From Seminavis robusta (taxonomy: Eukaryota > Bacillariophyta > Bacillariophyceae > Naviculales > Naviculaceae): a stretch of 40,572 bases of DNA. A program made the position numbers and the translations under genes. Positions 20,123 to 29,191 of this stretch are shown piece by piece (position 1 is the stretch's first letter; each line of letters opens with the position of its first letter). The stretch covers positions 1 to 40,572 of the forward strand of contig CAICTM010000988.1 of the NCBI GenBank assembly GCA_903772945.1. The letters are read 5' to 3'. The notes beneath the pieces were generated by a model that had not been told where the DNA came from, made no database searches, and saw only the letters and a list, made by a program, of their open reading frames with translations.

Positions 20123-21721
20123 ATGTACAAGCTAGCACAATCCATACCAGTAGATCAGCACCGTGTGCCAAAGTCAGGGAAAGCAGATGCTCCCAGCACA
20201 ACTCTCACTGCCCGAACAAGTTGTTCCACTGCGAGCAGTGACTTTTCGCCTCCGCCGCCATTGTATCCTGCAGGTGGCGAGGAACACCACTTGCCGTACC
20301 AATACCACAATGGCAGCAACGGCAGCAACGACGACAACCACAACCACAATGATGCACAACTGATGCCTCCCCAACTGTTGCGGTCGGATAGCAATCATAA
20401 TGCTGCACCACAGTTGCTATCGATGCCTTCTCCCGAACCAATACCGGCGGCATTGGATCGCCACTTACCGTACCAGTACCACAACAACAACAACAACAAC
20501 GAAGCACAGGTGTTGCCTCCCACCCATTTGTTACGATCGGATATCAATGATGCTTCACCACAGTTATTGGTGCCTTCTCCCGAACCGTTACCGGCGGAAC
20601 CAGAACCGATACCAGCGGAAATGGAACCGGTAGATAATATTGTTATGGAACTTGGCGTAGACGATGGTGATGACGATGACGATGACGACGACAAGAAAAG
20701 CAAAAATGAAGACAATGATGATGATGACGAAGATGCACAGCAACCAGACCCGCCTGTACTGATTGCCGATGTGGAACACTACACAGAAGACAAGCACAAC
20801 AACAGGAATGGCGACAATCAGCAGACTCGAGAAAAGATGAAACAAGTTTTGGCAGGAGTTCTCACGATTGTTCTACTGATCCTGGCCATTATTGCCATCA
20901 TCTTTGCAGCTACTGCTGGTGGTAGTGACAAGACTACTACTACAACTAGCATTACTGTCATCCCTCAAACGTCTGCACCAACGGTACCCGTGATACCATC
21001 ACCCACTTCAGAACCAAGCAGCCAACCTACTCTACAACCAACGTATGAACAGGGATCCCTTGTGGAGGCATTTCGTAAAGTGTACCAGGTCGCGACAACC
21101 ACAGAAATTGATCGCTGGATAGATGGTCTTTCCGGGGCCATCCCCTCAGAGGTTGGTCTATTGACTGCTGTGACTTCAATCAACTTGTGTTGCAATCAAT
21201 TATCCGGCAGTCTCCCTACCGAGCTTGGGTTGCTAACAGCATTGACCGAATTGACACTTTACAGCAACAAGTTTTCTGGTTTCTTTCCATCCGAGCTGGC
21301 TCTGCTTACAGCTTTGAATGATTTGAGCATGTCGTCAAACGAGTTATCGGGCAGCATTCCCTCCCAGATTGGGGAGTTGACTTCATTGGTTTTCTTTGAC
21401 TTGGGGAGCAATGAAATGGAGGGAGAGATTCCCTCTGAAATTGGACTGCTAACTGCATTGGAGGAAATGAAATTGGACAAGAATCAATTGTCTGGCAAGC
21501 TTGTGACAGAGATTGGATTGCTGACTGGATTGACTTCCCTGGGATTGATTGACAACCAGTTGTCTGGAAGTGTTCCCGGCAATCTCTGTTCCAATTTAGG
21601 TTTAGATCGAATTACGGTGGATTGTGAACCGAAAAATGTCACCGTGTCATGCACTTGCAGTGCCTGCAGATGCACGAACAGATGGTGGGGCGGTGGTTAC
21701 GGTGGCTGGGGTGGACACTAG
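20123..21721 (+). CDS. Membrane-anchored leucine-rich-repeat protein (532 aa)
   Basis: The frame is single-exon and begins MYKLAQSIPV. Residues 1-238 are a hydrophilic, probably cytoplasmic tail with Pro/Asn-rich repeats (LPYQYHN twice, LLRSD twice, SPEP three times) and an acidic block rich in Asp. One membrane helix follows at ~240-265 (VLLILAIIAIIFAATAGG), then a Ser/Thr/Pro stalk and, at ~337-486, six regular 24-residue LRRs of the plant/diatom type (LSGxIPSEIGLLTAL), ending in a Cys-rich cap. The topology implies LRRs outside the cell. It lacks the Trp/Cys N-terminal cap that normally precedes the LRRs, which the LRR protein at 36770 does have; only about 35 residues (VEAFRKVYQV onwards) link stalk and LRRs, so an internal deletion is possible. 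The extreme C-terminus is Gly/Trp-rich (WWGGGYGGWGGH), which is odd. The partner or ligand is unknown. Confidence 0.9.
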   Translation: MYKLAQSIPVDQHRVPKSGKADAPSTTLTARTSCSTASSDFSPPPPLYPAGGEEHHLPYQYHNGSNGSNDDNHNHNDAQLMPPQLLRSDSNHNAAPQLLSMPSPEPIPAALDRHLPYQYHNNNNNNEAQVLPPTHLLRSDINDASPQLLVPSPEPLPAEPEPIPAEMEPVDNIVMELGVDDGDDDDDDDDKKSKNEDNDDDDEDAQQPDPPVLIADVEHYTEDKHNNRNGDNQQTREKMKQVLAGVLTIVLLILAIIAIIFAATAGGSDKTTTTTSITVIPQTSAPTVPVIPSPTSEPSSQPTLQPTYEQGSLVEAFRKVYQVATTTEIDRWIDGLSGAIPSEVGLLTAVTSINLCCNQLSGSLPTELGLLTALTELTLYSNKFSGFFPSELALLTALNDLSMSSNELSGSIPSQIGELTSLVFFDLGSNEMEGEIPSEIGLLTALEEMKLDKNQLSGKLVTEIGLLTGLTSLGLIDNQLSGSVPGNLCSNLGLDRITVDCEPKNVTVSCTCSACRCTNRWWGGGYGGWGGH

Positions 21722-22772
21722 CTTGAGCTGGCTTGCAGGTTTGTATTTATATATTTAATAAGCATGATGTTCATGGTACCGCATTTCTGGTCTGCTGGGC
21801 ATCGGTACGGTAGGACTTCGGGCTCTGTTGCTTGAGTACGACGACGGTGTTGCATAGAAAATGGAGGACTCCATATTTTTAAAATTTCATTTTGCCTGCT
21901 CAGGCATCATGGATCGTCCAGCGTATGGTTGACCAAAATTTGATAGCGAGAGATCTTTCATCAGCACCCAAGGTAACTCCCGTGATCCTTTGGATCAACT
22001 CAAAACAAGTCCACAAAAGAGCAACTCTCGGTATTCATAGAATTCAATTCGGAGCACGAACAAGGTTTCCACCTCCCTCCCCCGGTTGGCCGCGGGGCGA
22101 AGAGGTAGTCTTGTGACGACATGCCTAGCTAGCTATGCATAGTGACGACGGGTGTCATAGCTAATATTGCCCAGTGGCATACTGTAAGGGAGGACGCCAC
22201 CAAAAGCTCACTCGCGATGTGGTGCTCATGCTCGTCGTGCCACGAAAGCCTGGGGCATGAGGTAGATGTAGGATTGGCGGCAGCAACACGACACTAAAAG
22301 CTCTCAAGGTCTCCAAGCGTTGGGATGATCGAGGTGCCCTTGATCTCTTCGGCTAGTCTTACTCCTCCGGTCCTCCCTGCCCTCCTACTTTTCCACCCTC
22401 TCCTTCTTTGGTTTTGATGCTGCTCTGTTCCCTTGATCGGCTGTTCAGCTTGCATTGGCTTCTTGCATCCTGCTCCCCTCCTCTGCCACCCACCCCTCTA
22501 ACCCATAGTAAAGTCTCCCATACACTACAAGGCTCTCGAGAAGCAACAGCAGTTACGGTGCTACGTGGCTACAACCAATACTTGTCGTGCCCTCCGTGCT
22601 TGGTGTAGCTGCCGTACTTGTTGGAGGCAGAGGCAATGGCAGGAGAACCGCGGATAGGAACTCCCGCTATATTCGCCAGCAACCATGCCCAAGTGGGGTA
22701 GACCCAAATGGCTGTAAAACGGTACAGTTACATGTATCAGTAGTCTATTCCCATGAAACAATTGTTTTATTT
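21722..22772. other. Intergenic region between convergent genes
   Basis: This holds the 3' flanks of the LRR gene and of the minus-strand gene that ends at 22773. I see no coding frame with recognisable content, and no tRNA. There is a GCTAGCTA motif near 22130. Confidence 0.6.
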
Positions 22773-24761
22773 TTAAAAGAATGGAGTGTCCGCCATCAAG
22801 TGCTGCATTTTTCTTTGTTGTTGTTGGGTAGTAGTAGTAGTATCAGTGCCAACCACGGCTTGACTACTATTGGTAGTAGTGTTCTTGTTGTTATTGCTGG
22901 GACACGCCGACTTGGATTGTCGGAATTGCTGGCTGAGACCCAACATTTTGTTCTTTTGCGATTCCCTGCTCCCTCGACTGTTGCCGCTGAGTGTGGAGTT
23001 TGCCGTACTGCCCGTGGTATGGGTTTGTGCGGATTCGTCATCCAATCCTTTTCCCAGCTTGAGAATTCCGAGGGATATTTTATTGCGAGTACTAGTAGTG
23101 CCGCGCCGACTACTCGAACCGGACTGCTGATGCTTGGAGGACGATCTTTCCTGCGAACGATCTCTCCGTTTGCTGCTGCTGCGCATGTCAATGACATTAT
23201 CGTAGGACGAGTCCTTCATCATGGTTCCGTCTGTAGGGAGGGTGTACTTTTGCGAATCGGCTTTTGCCTTGAGGGATTTTCCCAACTTGGCCTTTTGCAG
23301 AACAGCCGATCGTGGTTGACTGGTTCGTCTCGTCTTTCGTTCTTCCGGTTCGTCTTGACTCTCGTCGTCGTCATCGTCGTATTCATCGTCGTAATAGTCT
23401 TGGCTGTCACTGCTCTTGTCGTCGTCGTCGTTATCGTTATCGGACCAGATGATGGTCTCTTCAATGGTTTCATCGTCCATGTCGTAACAATTCTCGGGTT
23501 GATGCTGATGCTTGTGTTCTTCTGGTAGCCGTAGACGCCGGGACGGAGAGCGGGAACGGTGCCTCTGGTTGTTCGGACGACGCTCTGGTTCTTGCGATTC
23601 TTGGTCTTGCTTTTGCAGAGCATCAAAGTCGGCAAATCCATCGTCGACACCAGCACTAGCAGCAGCCATGGAAGGTCTCCGAGTCCTGATGCCCGAGCCG
23701 GTACGAGGTGGTGGCGCCAATTTGGGAAACGACTTTTTGGGTTCTTCTTCTTGTTCTTCCTCGTTGTCAGAGTCGGATGCCCCAAACTCGTCTTGGGAAT
23801 CCTCATCCTCGTCGTCATAATACTGTGGCTGCTGCTGTCGACGATGATGAGATGACGATGCCAAACTGGGTCGTCGGCCGGATGCTTTGGACGAACGGGT
23901 AGACGCTCTCGGAATATCCTCATTATTGTCTTGATTCAGGTTGAGACAGCGCATGGACTTTCGTCGTTCCAATGCCTTGTCAAAGACGGCCGCTTGCAGT
24001 TGTTCTTTCTTTTGCAAGTCTTCCACTTGCAATCGACGTTGGGAACGTCGACGTTGCAATTCTTTCGATAACGTGGGTCGTCCGCCTGCGGTGGGATTGG
24101 CAGCAGCGACGGTATCATCGGCTGTGGCTCCTCCCATTTGACTCATGCGACGTCGAGCGCGTCTCATGGCGAGATCGTTGGATCCTTCTTCGGCTGCTAA
24201 CGGTGGTTCGGTGGTGGTGGTGGATACGGATCCGACCATGCTGCGGCTGCGACGGATGCTACGTTTATTGGCACTGTTGGCAGCAGTCATGCCGGTCGAA
24301 CCAGTTCCGCTCATGTTGCGTCGAATACTGGTGGCACGGGCCAACATGCCGGGACGGGCCAACGAGGGACGACCCTTGTTTCGGGGGGCTTCTTCTGCTG
24401 GTTGTACTTGTTCTTCTTCTACAAAGGAATGTTCACTCCCCTCACTCTCACTGTAGTAGTCATTGTTATTATCATGGTGGTGATGATGATGCTGCTTTCG
24501 CTGGTGATTGCTGCCAGATCGAGAACGATCGTGATGGGACGATCTTGGACCACGGCTCTGACTGCGGGTAGCTTCGGGACGACTGCTGCGACGATGGCCA
24601 CTAGCACTACTACTAGCCGATGTAGTAGTACCATGCTTGTTTCGGCCTCGGCTGTCTTCCCGGTCATCGTCATGGCGACTGCTCGCCCTTTGTCGGGTCA
24701 CTTGATTCGGTGACCGACTGCGTCCACTTCTGCGGGAGCTACCATTTTTTGTATGACTCAT
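22773..24761 (-). CDS. Ser/Arg-rich intrinsically disordered protein (662 aa), unknown function
   Basis: A single open frame of 662 codons starts MSHTKNGSSRRSGRSRSPN. I do not recognise a domain. The sequence is dominated by Arg, Ser, Asp and Gln, with an RS-rich N-terminus, a six-His run near residue 92, repeated RRxS-type sites (RRSRSMVGS, RRRMSQMG, ERRKSMRC), a long acidic middle (DDETIEETIIWSDNDNDDDD and a second Asp block) and a Gln/Thr-rich tail. Codon-level periodicity is maintained over 2 kb without stops, while the opposite strand has only shadow frames. RRxS motifs match basophilic kinase sites, so a phosphorylated scaffold or RNA-associated protein is possible, but this is inference. 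Its tail (KMLGLSQQFRQ) loosely resembles the tail of the protein at 29192-31315 (RMKGLQHKFRR), hinting at distant paralogy. Introns inside the frame cannot be excluded. Confidence 0.75.
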   Translation of the reverse strand: MSHTKNGSSRRSGRSRSPNQVTRQRASSRHDDDREDSRGRNKHGTTTSASSSASGHRRSSRPEATRSQSRGPRSSHHDRSRSGSNHQRKQHHHHHHDNNNDYYSESEGSEHSFVEEEQVQPAEEAPRNKGRPSLARPGMLARATSIRRNMSGTGSTGMTAANSANKRSIRRSRSMVGSVSTTTTEPPLAAEEGSNDLAMRRARRRMSQMGGATADDTVAAANPTAGGRPTLSKELQRRRSQRRLQVEDLQKKEQLQAAVFDKALERRKSMRCLNLNQDNNEDIPRASTRSSKASGRRPSLASSSHHRRQQQPQYYDDEDEDSQDEFGASDSDNEEEQEEEPKKSFPKLAPPPRTGSGIRTRRPSMAAASAGVDDGFADFDALQKQDQESQEPERRPNNQRHRSRSPSRRLRLPEEHKHQHQPENCYDMDDETIEETIIWSDNDNDDDDKSSDSQDYYDDEYDDDDDESQDEPEERKTRRTSQPRSAVLQKAKLGKSLKAKADSQKYTLPTDGTMMKDSSYDNVIDMRSSSKRRDRSQERSSSKHQQSGSSSRRGTTSTRNKISLGILKLGKGLDDESAQTHTTGSTANSTLSGNSRGSRESQKNKMLGLSQQFRQSKSACPSNNNKNTTTNSSQAVVGTDTTTTTQQQQRKMQHLMADTPFF

Positions 24762-26932
24762 CTTGTTCGATTAGATTAGCTTGGTTGCTGGATTGATAGT
24801 TCAGTTCAGTTCAATGTAACTCTCTTCAATTCAACTCTTCTTCTTCCGATGCCTCCAAGGAAAGAGAGAAAAAATAATGGGGTGGTTGGGGTGGGGTCGA
24901 CGAAAGCCAAAAAAGTTGTGGCCGCAAGAAATTGAGAAATTTGGTTCGGGACACCTTCGCAAGTCACCATTGATGAGGGATGGTACCACTAGTACGTCTA
25001 TCACCGTAAGATTATACCCCTGACAACAGATCTTTTGGAAATTTGACGCACTTCTCTCACCACCACCGACCTTCCTTACGATTCTTTGTCTATTCTACAA
25101 ATTTTACCTACCAGGTCTACGCAAATCAAAAAAGATCCAGTAGCTTACATTCATCGAACTGGTACGTACACCTTCTTTTCACTGATCGTGAAGATGGCTT
25201 GACTGGGTCATCTCAAATAGAAAAAGAGACTTTTGTAAGAGACTAGATTATTCGTAAGAGAACCATCAGCTACAAAGAAGTCTATAGTCAGAACTCTGAC
25301 CATAACCAATAACGTCATGGCGCCTTGGTAGTTATGACTTTGTAGAATGGGAAGAGTCTAAAAAATTTGATGCCAATGAGTACCAATTCTTATAGTCGTG
25401 GCACTATTACGCTTGAACAGCTCTTGAACCTTTTCTGCTTGCGTATCGTTAATAATTCCATAGTTACTTCTCTAGGCCCATCTTTGAAAGGCAAGCTGGG
25501 ACAGTGGCTCACTGCCACGCGTCCAATGCGTCGACCAACATTGGCCTAATCCTTCGCTGTCGCACTGCATGCTGTATGCACTGTACCAAAATAAAATTTA
25601 ATGTCATCATCATCTATCTATCTCATCAGCCTGTCATTCTCGGTTGCAATACTATTGTTTGGAAAGGATGCAACCCCTTTCTTTTCTTAGTTGATGTTGG
25701 AAGGTTCCAATGTTCCAATAGGTAGCTAGACCGAGAAACCAAGAAGGCGTCGAACCAGGCAATCCCAATGTCAATCCCTTTTTTTTTCGGATCCCCTTTC
25801 TGCTGGTTACCTTCAGGGGCTGCCTCTTGAGATATTGCCCATCCTCCTCCATCTTCTTGAAGCATCTTGGTAAATAATGTAATGTGATTCTTCTGGGATT
25901 ATTTATTATGTTTGCAGACAGCAAGATTCTCGCAAAAGACAGGGCTGTGAATCCAACAGCTTCTCAGCATCTTCCACAACTGGCAAGGATCCCCCCCCAA
26001 CAAGTGGCAAGAAGATGCCGTCCATGGAGCTGCTTGCTTGTTTGGCCTATTCAACGCTCTCGTACTTTTCTGTGTATCTTCTTTCTTCTTGTTGATTCCG
26101 CTCGATGAAGTAACAAGATCCATCAGTCACAACACTATATCCTGTTCTCGTACTAAAAGGAGCTGCGACCTCTCTAGGTAGTTGCTTTCTTCCCTTGGAG
26201 CTTGGGAACCACCAAAGCCCGGCAAGATTACCATGGATGGATGGATGGATGGATGGCCACGTGCGCCTTCAGTTGAGCGATCCAACCTCGTCCGAATCAA
26301 GCTGGCCTCCCGCCAATCCTATCGATAGCCTAACTGCATTGTTGACCTGTTGGTAAGGAAGTTTCTTGGGGTTACTACACAGTGTAGATGGCTGGTTTTT
26401 GTCTTAGCTGCTAGCTAGAAAGATACTGCGTTAGAAGTAGCTAGGAGCAGGTAACGTAGGACGAGGCCAAGATTTCCTGAGAATTTTGAAACGCAGCTTG
26501 CAGCAGTCATAAACCAGGATGTGTGCAGCAACTTGTCGGATGCCTGCTCGTTTTGAAGCAAAATACTCTGAATGCAGATACTGAGAAATGAAGCATCAAA
26601 TCAGTTTTAGGGATTCTTCGATGTCGGAAGCAACACAATAGACTTCAAGTTTGCCTTCGAGAAGGTTTGATGTTACTGCTCCTGGTCGCCAGCCGCTCAC
26701 ACTAAGTCTTTCAGCTACCGTAGTAGCCAGTACTAGTAGACTAACGGTTTTGCAAATGATTGAAGATTCGATTGCTTCACTCAAGGCATCGAATCAAATC
26801 GAATCGAATCGATCCAAAAAATGGCTTCGCATTTCCCATTGTTCGGTCATCCATTATCGTGCTGGTTTGCCGATGTTCATGTCCAGCAGTGAAAAGCCAT
26901 CCCCGCACCTCCTCTTCATAGTCGCTCCAACC
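24762..26932. other. Intergenic region between divergent genes
   Basis: No gene recognised. It contains a GGAT microsatellite (26233-26256). The last few hundred bases hold an open frame running into the channel gene from 26651, but that extension lacks conserved content. Promoters for both neighbours must lie here; I cannot place them. Confidence 0.55.
26233..26256. repeat. (ATGG)n microsatellite
   Basis: Six uninterrupted ATGG units. Confidence 0.95.
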
Positions 26933-28798
26933 ATGCCCATCAACAGCACTTCCAGATCCTCAATGCCAGTGCAGGTGCTGAATGTTATCATACTGTTCCT
27001 TAGTCTCTTTATCGCATGTGCCCTTGCTGGAGACCAGGCCAAGTATCGGACCAACCCCTCTTCATCCAACTATAGCAGTCATAGACAAGATGTCTGTGGC
27101 AGATATGATAGATTCCGTTCTGGTGAGATTGAGCTGAAAGATGCCCTTTCAGGCATAGCTTTGAGGCCAGTCTTTGTGTCTTTTGAAGGTTATGATGAGT
27201 ATATTGACAGCAACAATCCAGGCATTCCAATAGAGCTGCTCGATCTAGTCGCTGAACGGGCCAATTTCACTTGGCGCAAGTCCTTTGGCGTCACTGAAGT
27301 TGCTGGGAATTACAACGTGACATGGACTGAGCTTCTGCTCTGGCAGATTGACAACTACGATATAACAATTGATGGCTGGGATCATTCAGTAGAAAGAATG
27401 GAGCGCGGTGTTACATACACCGAGCCATGGTCCGATGCCAGCTTTATTTTGATTGACCGGAGGAGGAACCTTCGGGAAGTCAACGCTGTGGATCCTTTCA
27501 ATTGGACTAAGCCTTTTGAACCAGCTGTGTGGGGAATGATTGCTCTGACAATTTTCCTGTCTGCGCTAGTCTACCAGCTCATTGAATATCTCAACGGAGA
27601 GAGAGAAGACAGGTCCCTCTACCAATGGTTCTCCGACAACATCTACCTCAGTGTTCTCAACTTCTCCCAGAACTTTGAATATGCTCCCACCAGTCTTGCT
27701 GGAAGAATATTTGGTGTCAGCATGACACTTTGGGCACTGGTCATCATGGCGACATACACAGCAAATCTAGCCTCTCTGTTTGTGGACTCCCGAATAGAAC
27801 CAATCTTGGTGGACTCAATGGAGGCAGCAGTGGTATATGGTTATCGTGTCTGTACAGTTGAAAATACCAATTTGGACTTTTACATTCGTGATACCTATCC
27901 AAAAGCACACCGGGTAACCAGAGTTGATGACTTTGAAATGTTCAAGTCACTGAGAAACGGAGAATGTGAGCTGGCTGCGACATATTCTGATGTATGGCAC
28001 GAAGCTCAGGTTATCGAGGAGTACAACCCTCACTGTGACTTGGAGTGGGTTGGTGGTGAAATACGGTCCATCAAGTCTGGCTTTGCTGTTATAGCAGATG
28101 CAGGTGACAAGTGCAGCAGTTTGGTCCGCCATGTTGTGAATTTATTTCTGGTAGAAATAGTGGAAGAAGGGATCCTTGCAGAGCTTAGGCAAAAATACCA
28201 AGAATTATCAGATGATGGCATCTGCAGCTATGATGAAGAAGATGAAGATACACGAGACCGCCGACTTCAATCCCACAATATCCCACACCAGTCAAAGATA
28301 CTCAGGGGGCCCCAGGCTTCTTCTAAGCATCGGGTTCTCAAGAGTAGTGGAGGAACATCTGGTGGAGGAGCACCAGAGGGTGATCCTATAGACTCTGATA
28401 CATTGACTCTGCAGCAGATGGCTGGGACATTCATTCTGCATTGGGGAGTCATGGCTGTGGCTGTTGTGGTTAGTTGCTTTACTGCCTATGGTGAGAAAAA
28501 TGACTGGTTTATGAAGGAAGGGCAGATAGTGGAGAAAGTGATCCACAGGAACTTTGGACCAATCATTGGAATGCCACCACCAGTCAATACTTATGTCGTC
28601 CGGAGCGTCAAAAAGGACGAGTCAGCATTGGAGGACAACGAGAACGTCAGCAACAATCCTGTTAGGGGTGATAATTATGATATTGCTGCACTTGGAACGA
28701 GAATGAATGAAATGCAGAAAGCTTTGGATGCCCAAACGGCAATGATGCAAGAGATGCGGCAATTCTTAAGGGAACCTCCAAAAGAGCATTTTGTGTAA
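26933..28798 (+). CDS. Ionotropic glutamate receptor-like channel (621 aa)
   Basis: The start chosen is the ATG (MPINSTSRSS) that places a signal peptide (VLNVIILFLSLFIACALAGD) at the N-terminus; upstream in-frame Met codons back to 26651 add an unlikely extension. Order: S1 ligand-binding half (~75-195, with GIPIELLDLVAERANF, ITIDGWDHS and GVTYTEPWSDASFILID), M1 (~197-217), a P-loop region following YQWFSDNIY, M3 with ATYTANLASLF (the hallmark SYTANLAAF motif), S2 (~286-429), a hydrophilic linker, then M4 (~496-520) and a cytoplasmic tail. This is the three-helix-plus-P-loop plan of eukaryotic iGluRs without the large N-terminal domain. Ligand and ion selectivity cannot be read. The ~65-residue acidic/basic linker between S2 and M4 is unusually long. 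The gene appears intronless and converges on the gene ending at 29192. Confidence 0.9.
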   Translation: MPINSTSRSSMPVQVLNVIILFLSLFIACALAGDQAKYRTNPSSSNYSSHRQDVCGRYDRFRSGEIELKDALSGIALRPVFVSFEGYDEYIDSNNPGIPIELLDLVAERANFTWRKSFGVTEVAGNYNVTWTELLLWQIDNYDITIDGWDHSVERMERGVTYTEPWSDASFILIDRRRNLREVNAVDPFNWTKPFEPAVWGMIALTIFLSALVYQLIEYLNGEREDRSLYQWFSDNIYLSVLNFSQNFEYAPTSLAGRIFGVSMTLWALVIMATYTANLASLFVDSRIEPILVDSMEAAVVYGYRVCTVENTNLDFYIRDTYPKAHRVTRVDDFEMFKSLRNGECELAATYSDVWHEAQVIEEYNPHCDLEWVGGEIRSIKSGFAVIADAGDKCSSLVRHVVNLFLVEIVEEGILAELRQKYQELSDDGICSYDEEDEDTRDRRLQSHNIPHQSKILRGPQASSKHRVLKSSGGTSGGGAPEGDPIDSDTLTLQQMAGTFILHWGVMAVAVVVSCFTAYGEKNDWFMKEGQIVEKVIHRNFGPIIGMPPPVNTYVVRSVKKDESALEDNENVSNNPVRGDNYDIAALGTRMNEMQKALDAQTAMMQEMRQFLREPPKEHFV

Positions 28799-29191
28799 TT
28801 GAGTTGTTTATTTTAAAGAACGCAATTTTGCTTTATTTAAGACGCCTGGAAAACCACCAGTAGGTAGCAGAGTCGGTCTCCTTTGTGGCTGTGGCCAAGG
28901 ATGGCTGCCTTTGTCCGTGGCAGCCGAGCACACATAATTGCCTATCACGTCGGGTCCCAAAGGAACCATCCGTGCCATCCAATCAATCCTAGCCAATCCC
29001 AATGCTAGGGGCATGCCAGGCTTGGAAACCAAGATACAAGCAGCGCTATCTCGTCTGGCCTGCGAACGCTGCCACCGCAGGAGCTACGAGTGATGTCACC
29101 TGCCTGGAGTGTTCAATGAATATGTATCGTTATATATCATACATTAGCTTGCTGCTAGGTAGCAGTGATCGTGCATTGCTTCCCTGGCCAG
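28799..29191. other. Short intergenic region between convergent genes
   Basis: This 393-bp stretch separates two stop codons. No RNA gene or repeat seen. Confidence 0.6.

Noticed and set aside
22587..23528. Long plus-strand frame of 313 codons
   Set aside because: It is the antisense shadow of the Ser/Arg-rich gene on the minus strand; its Val/Leu-rich translation is what one expects from reversed Asp/Ser codons.
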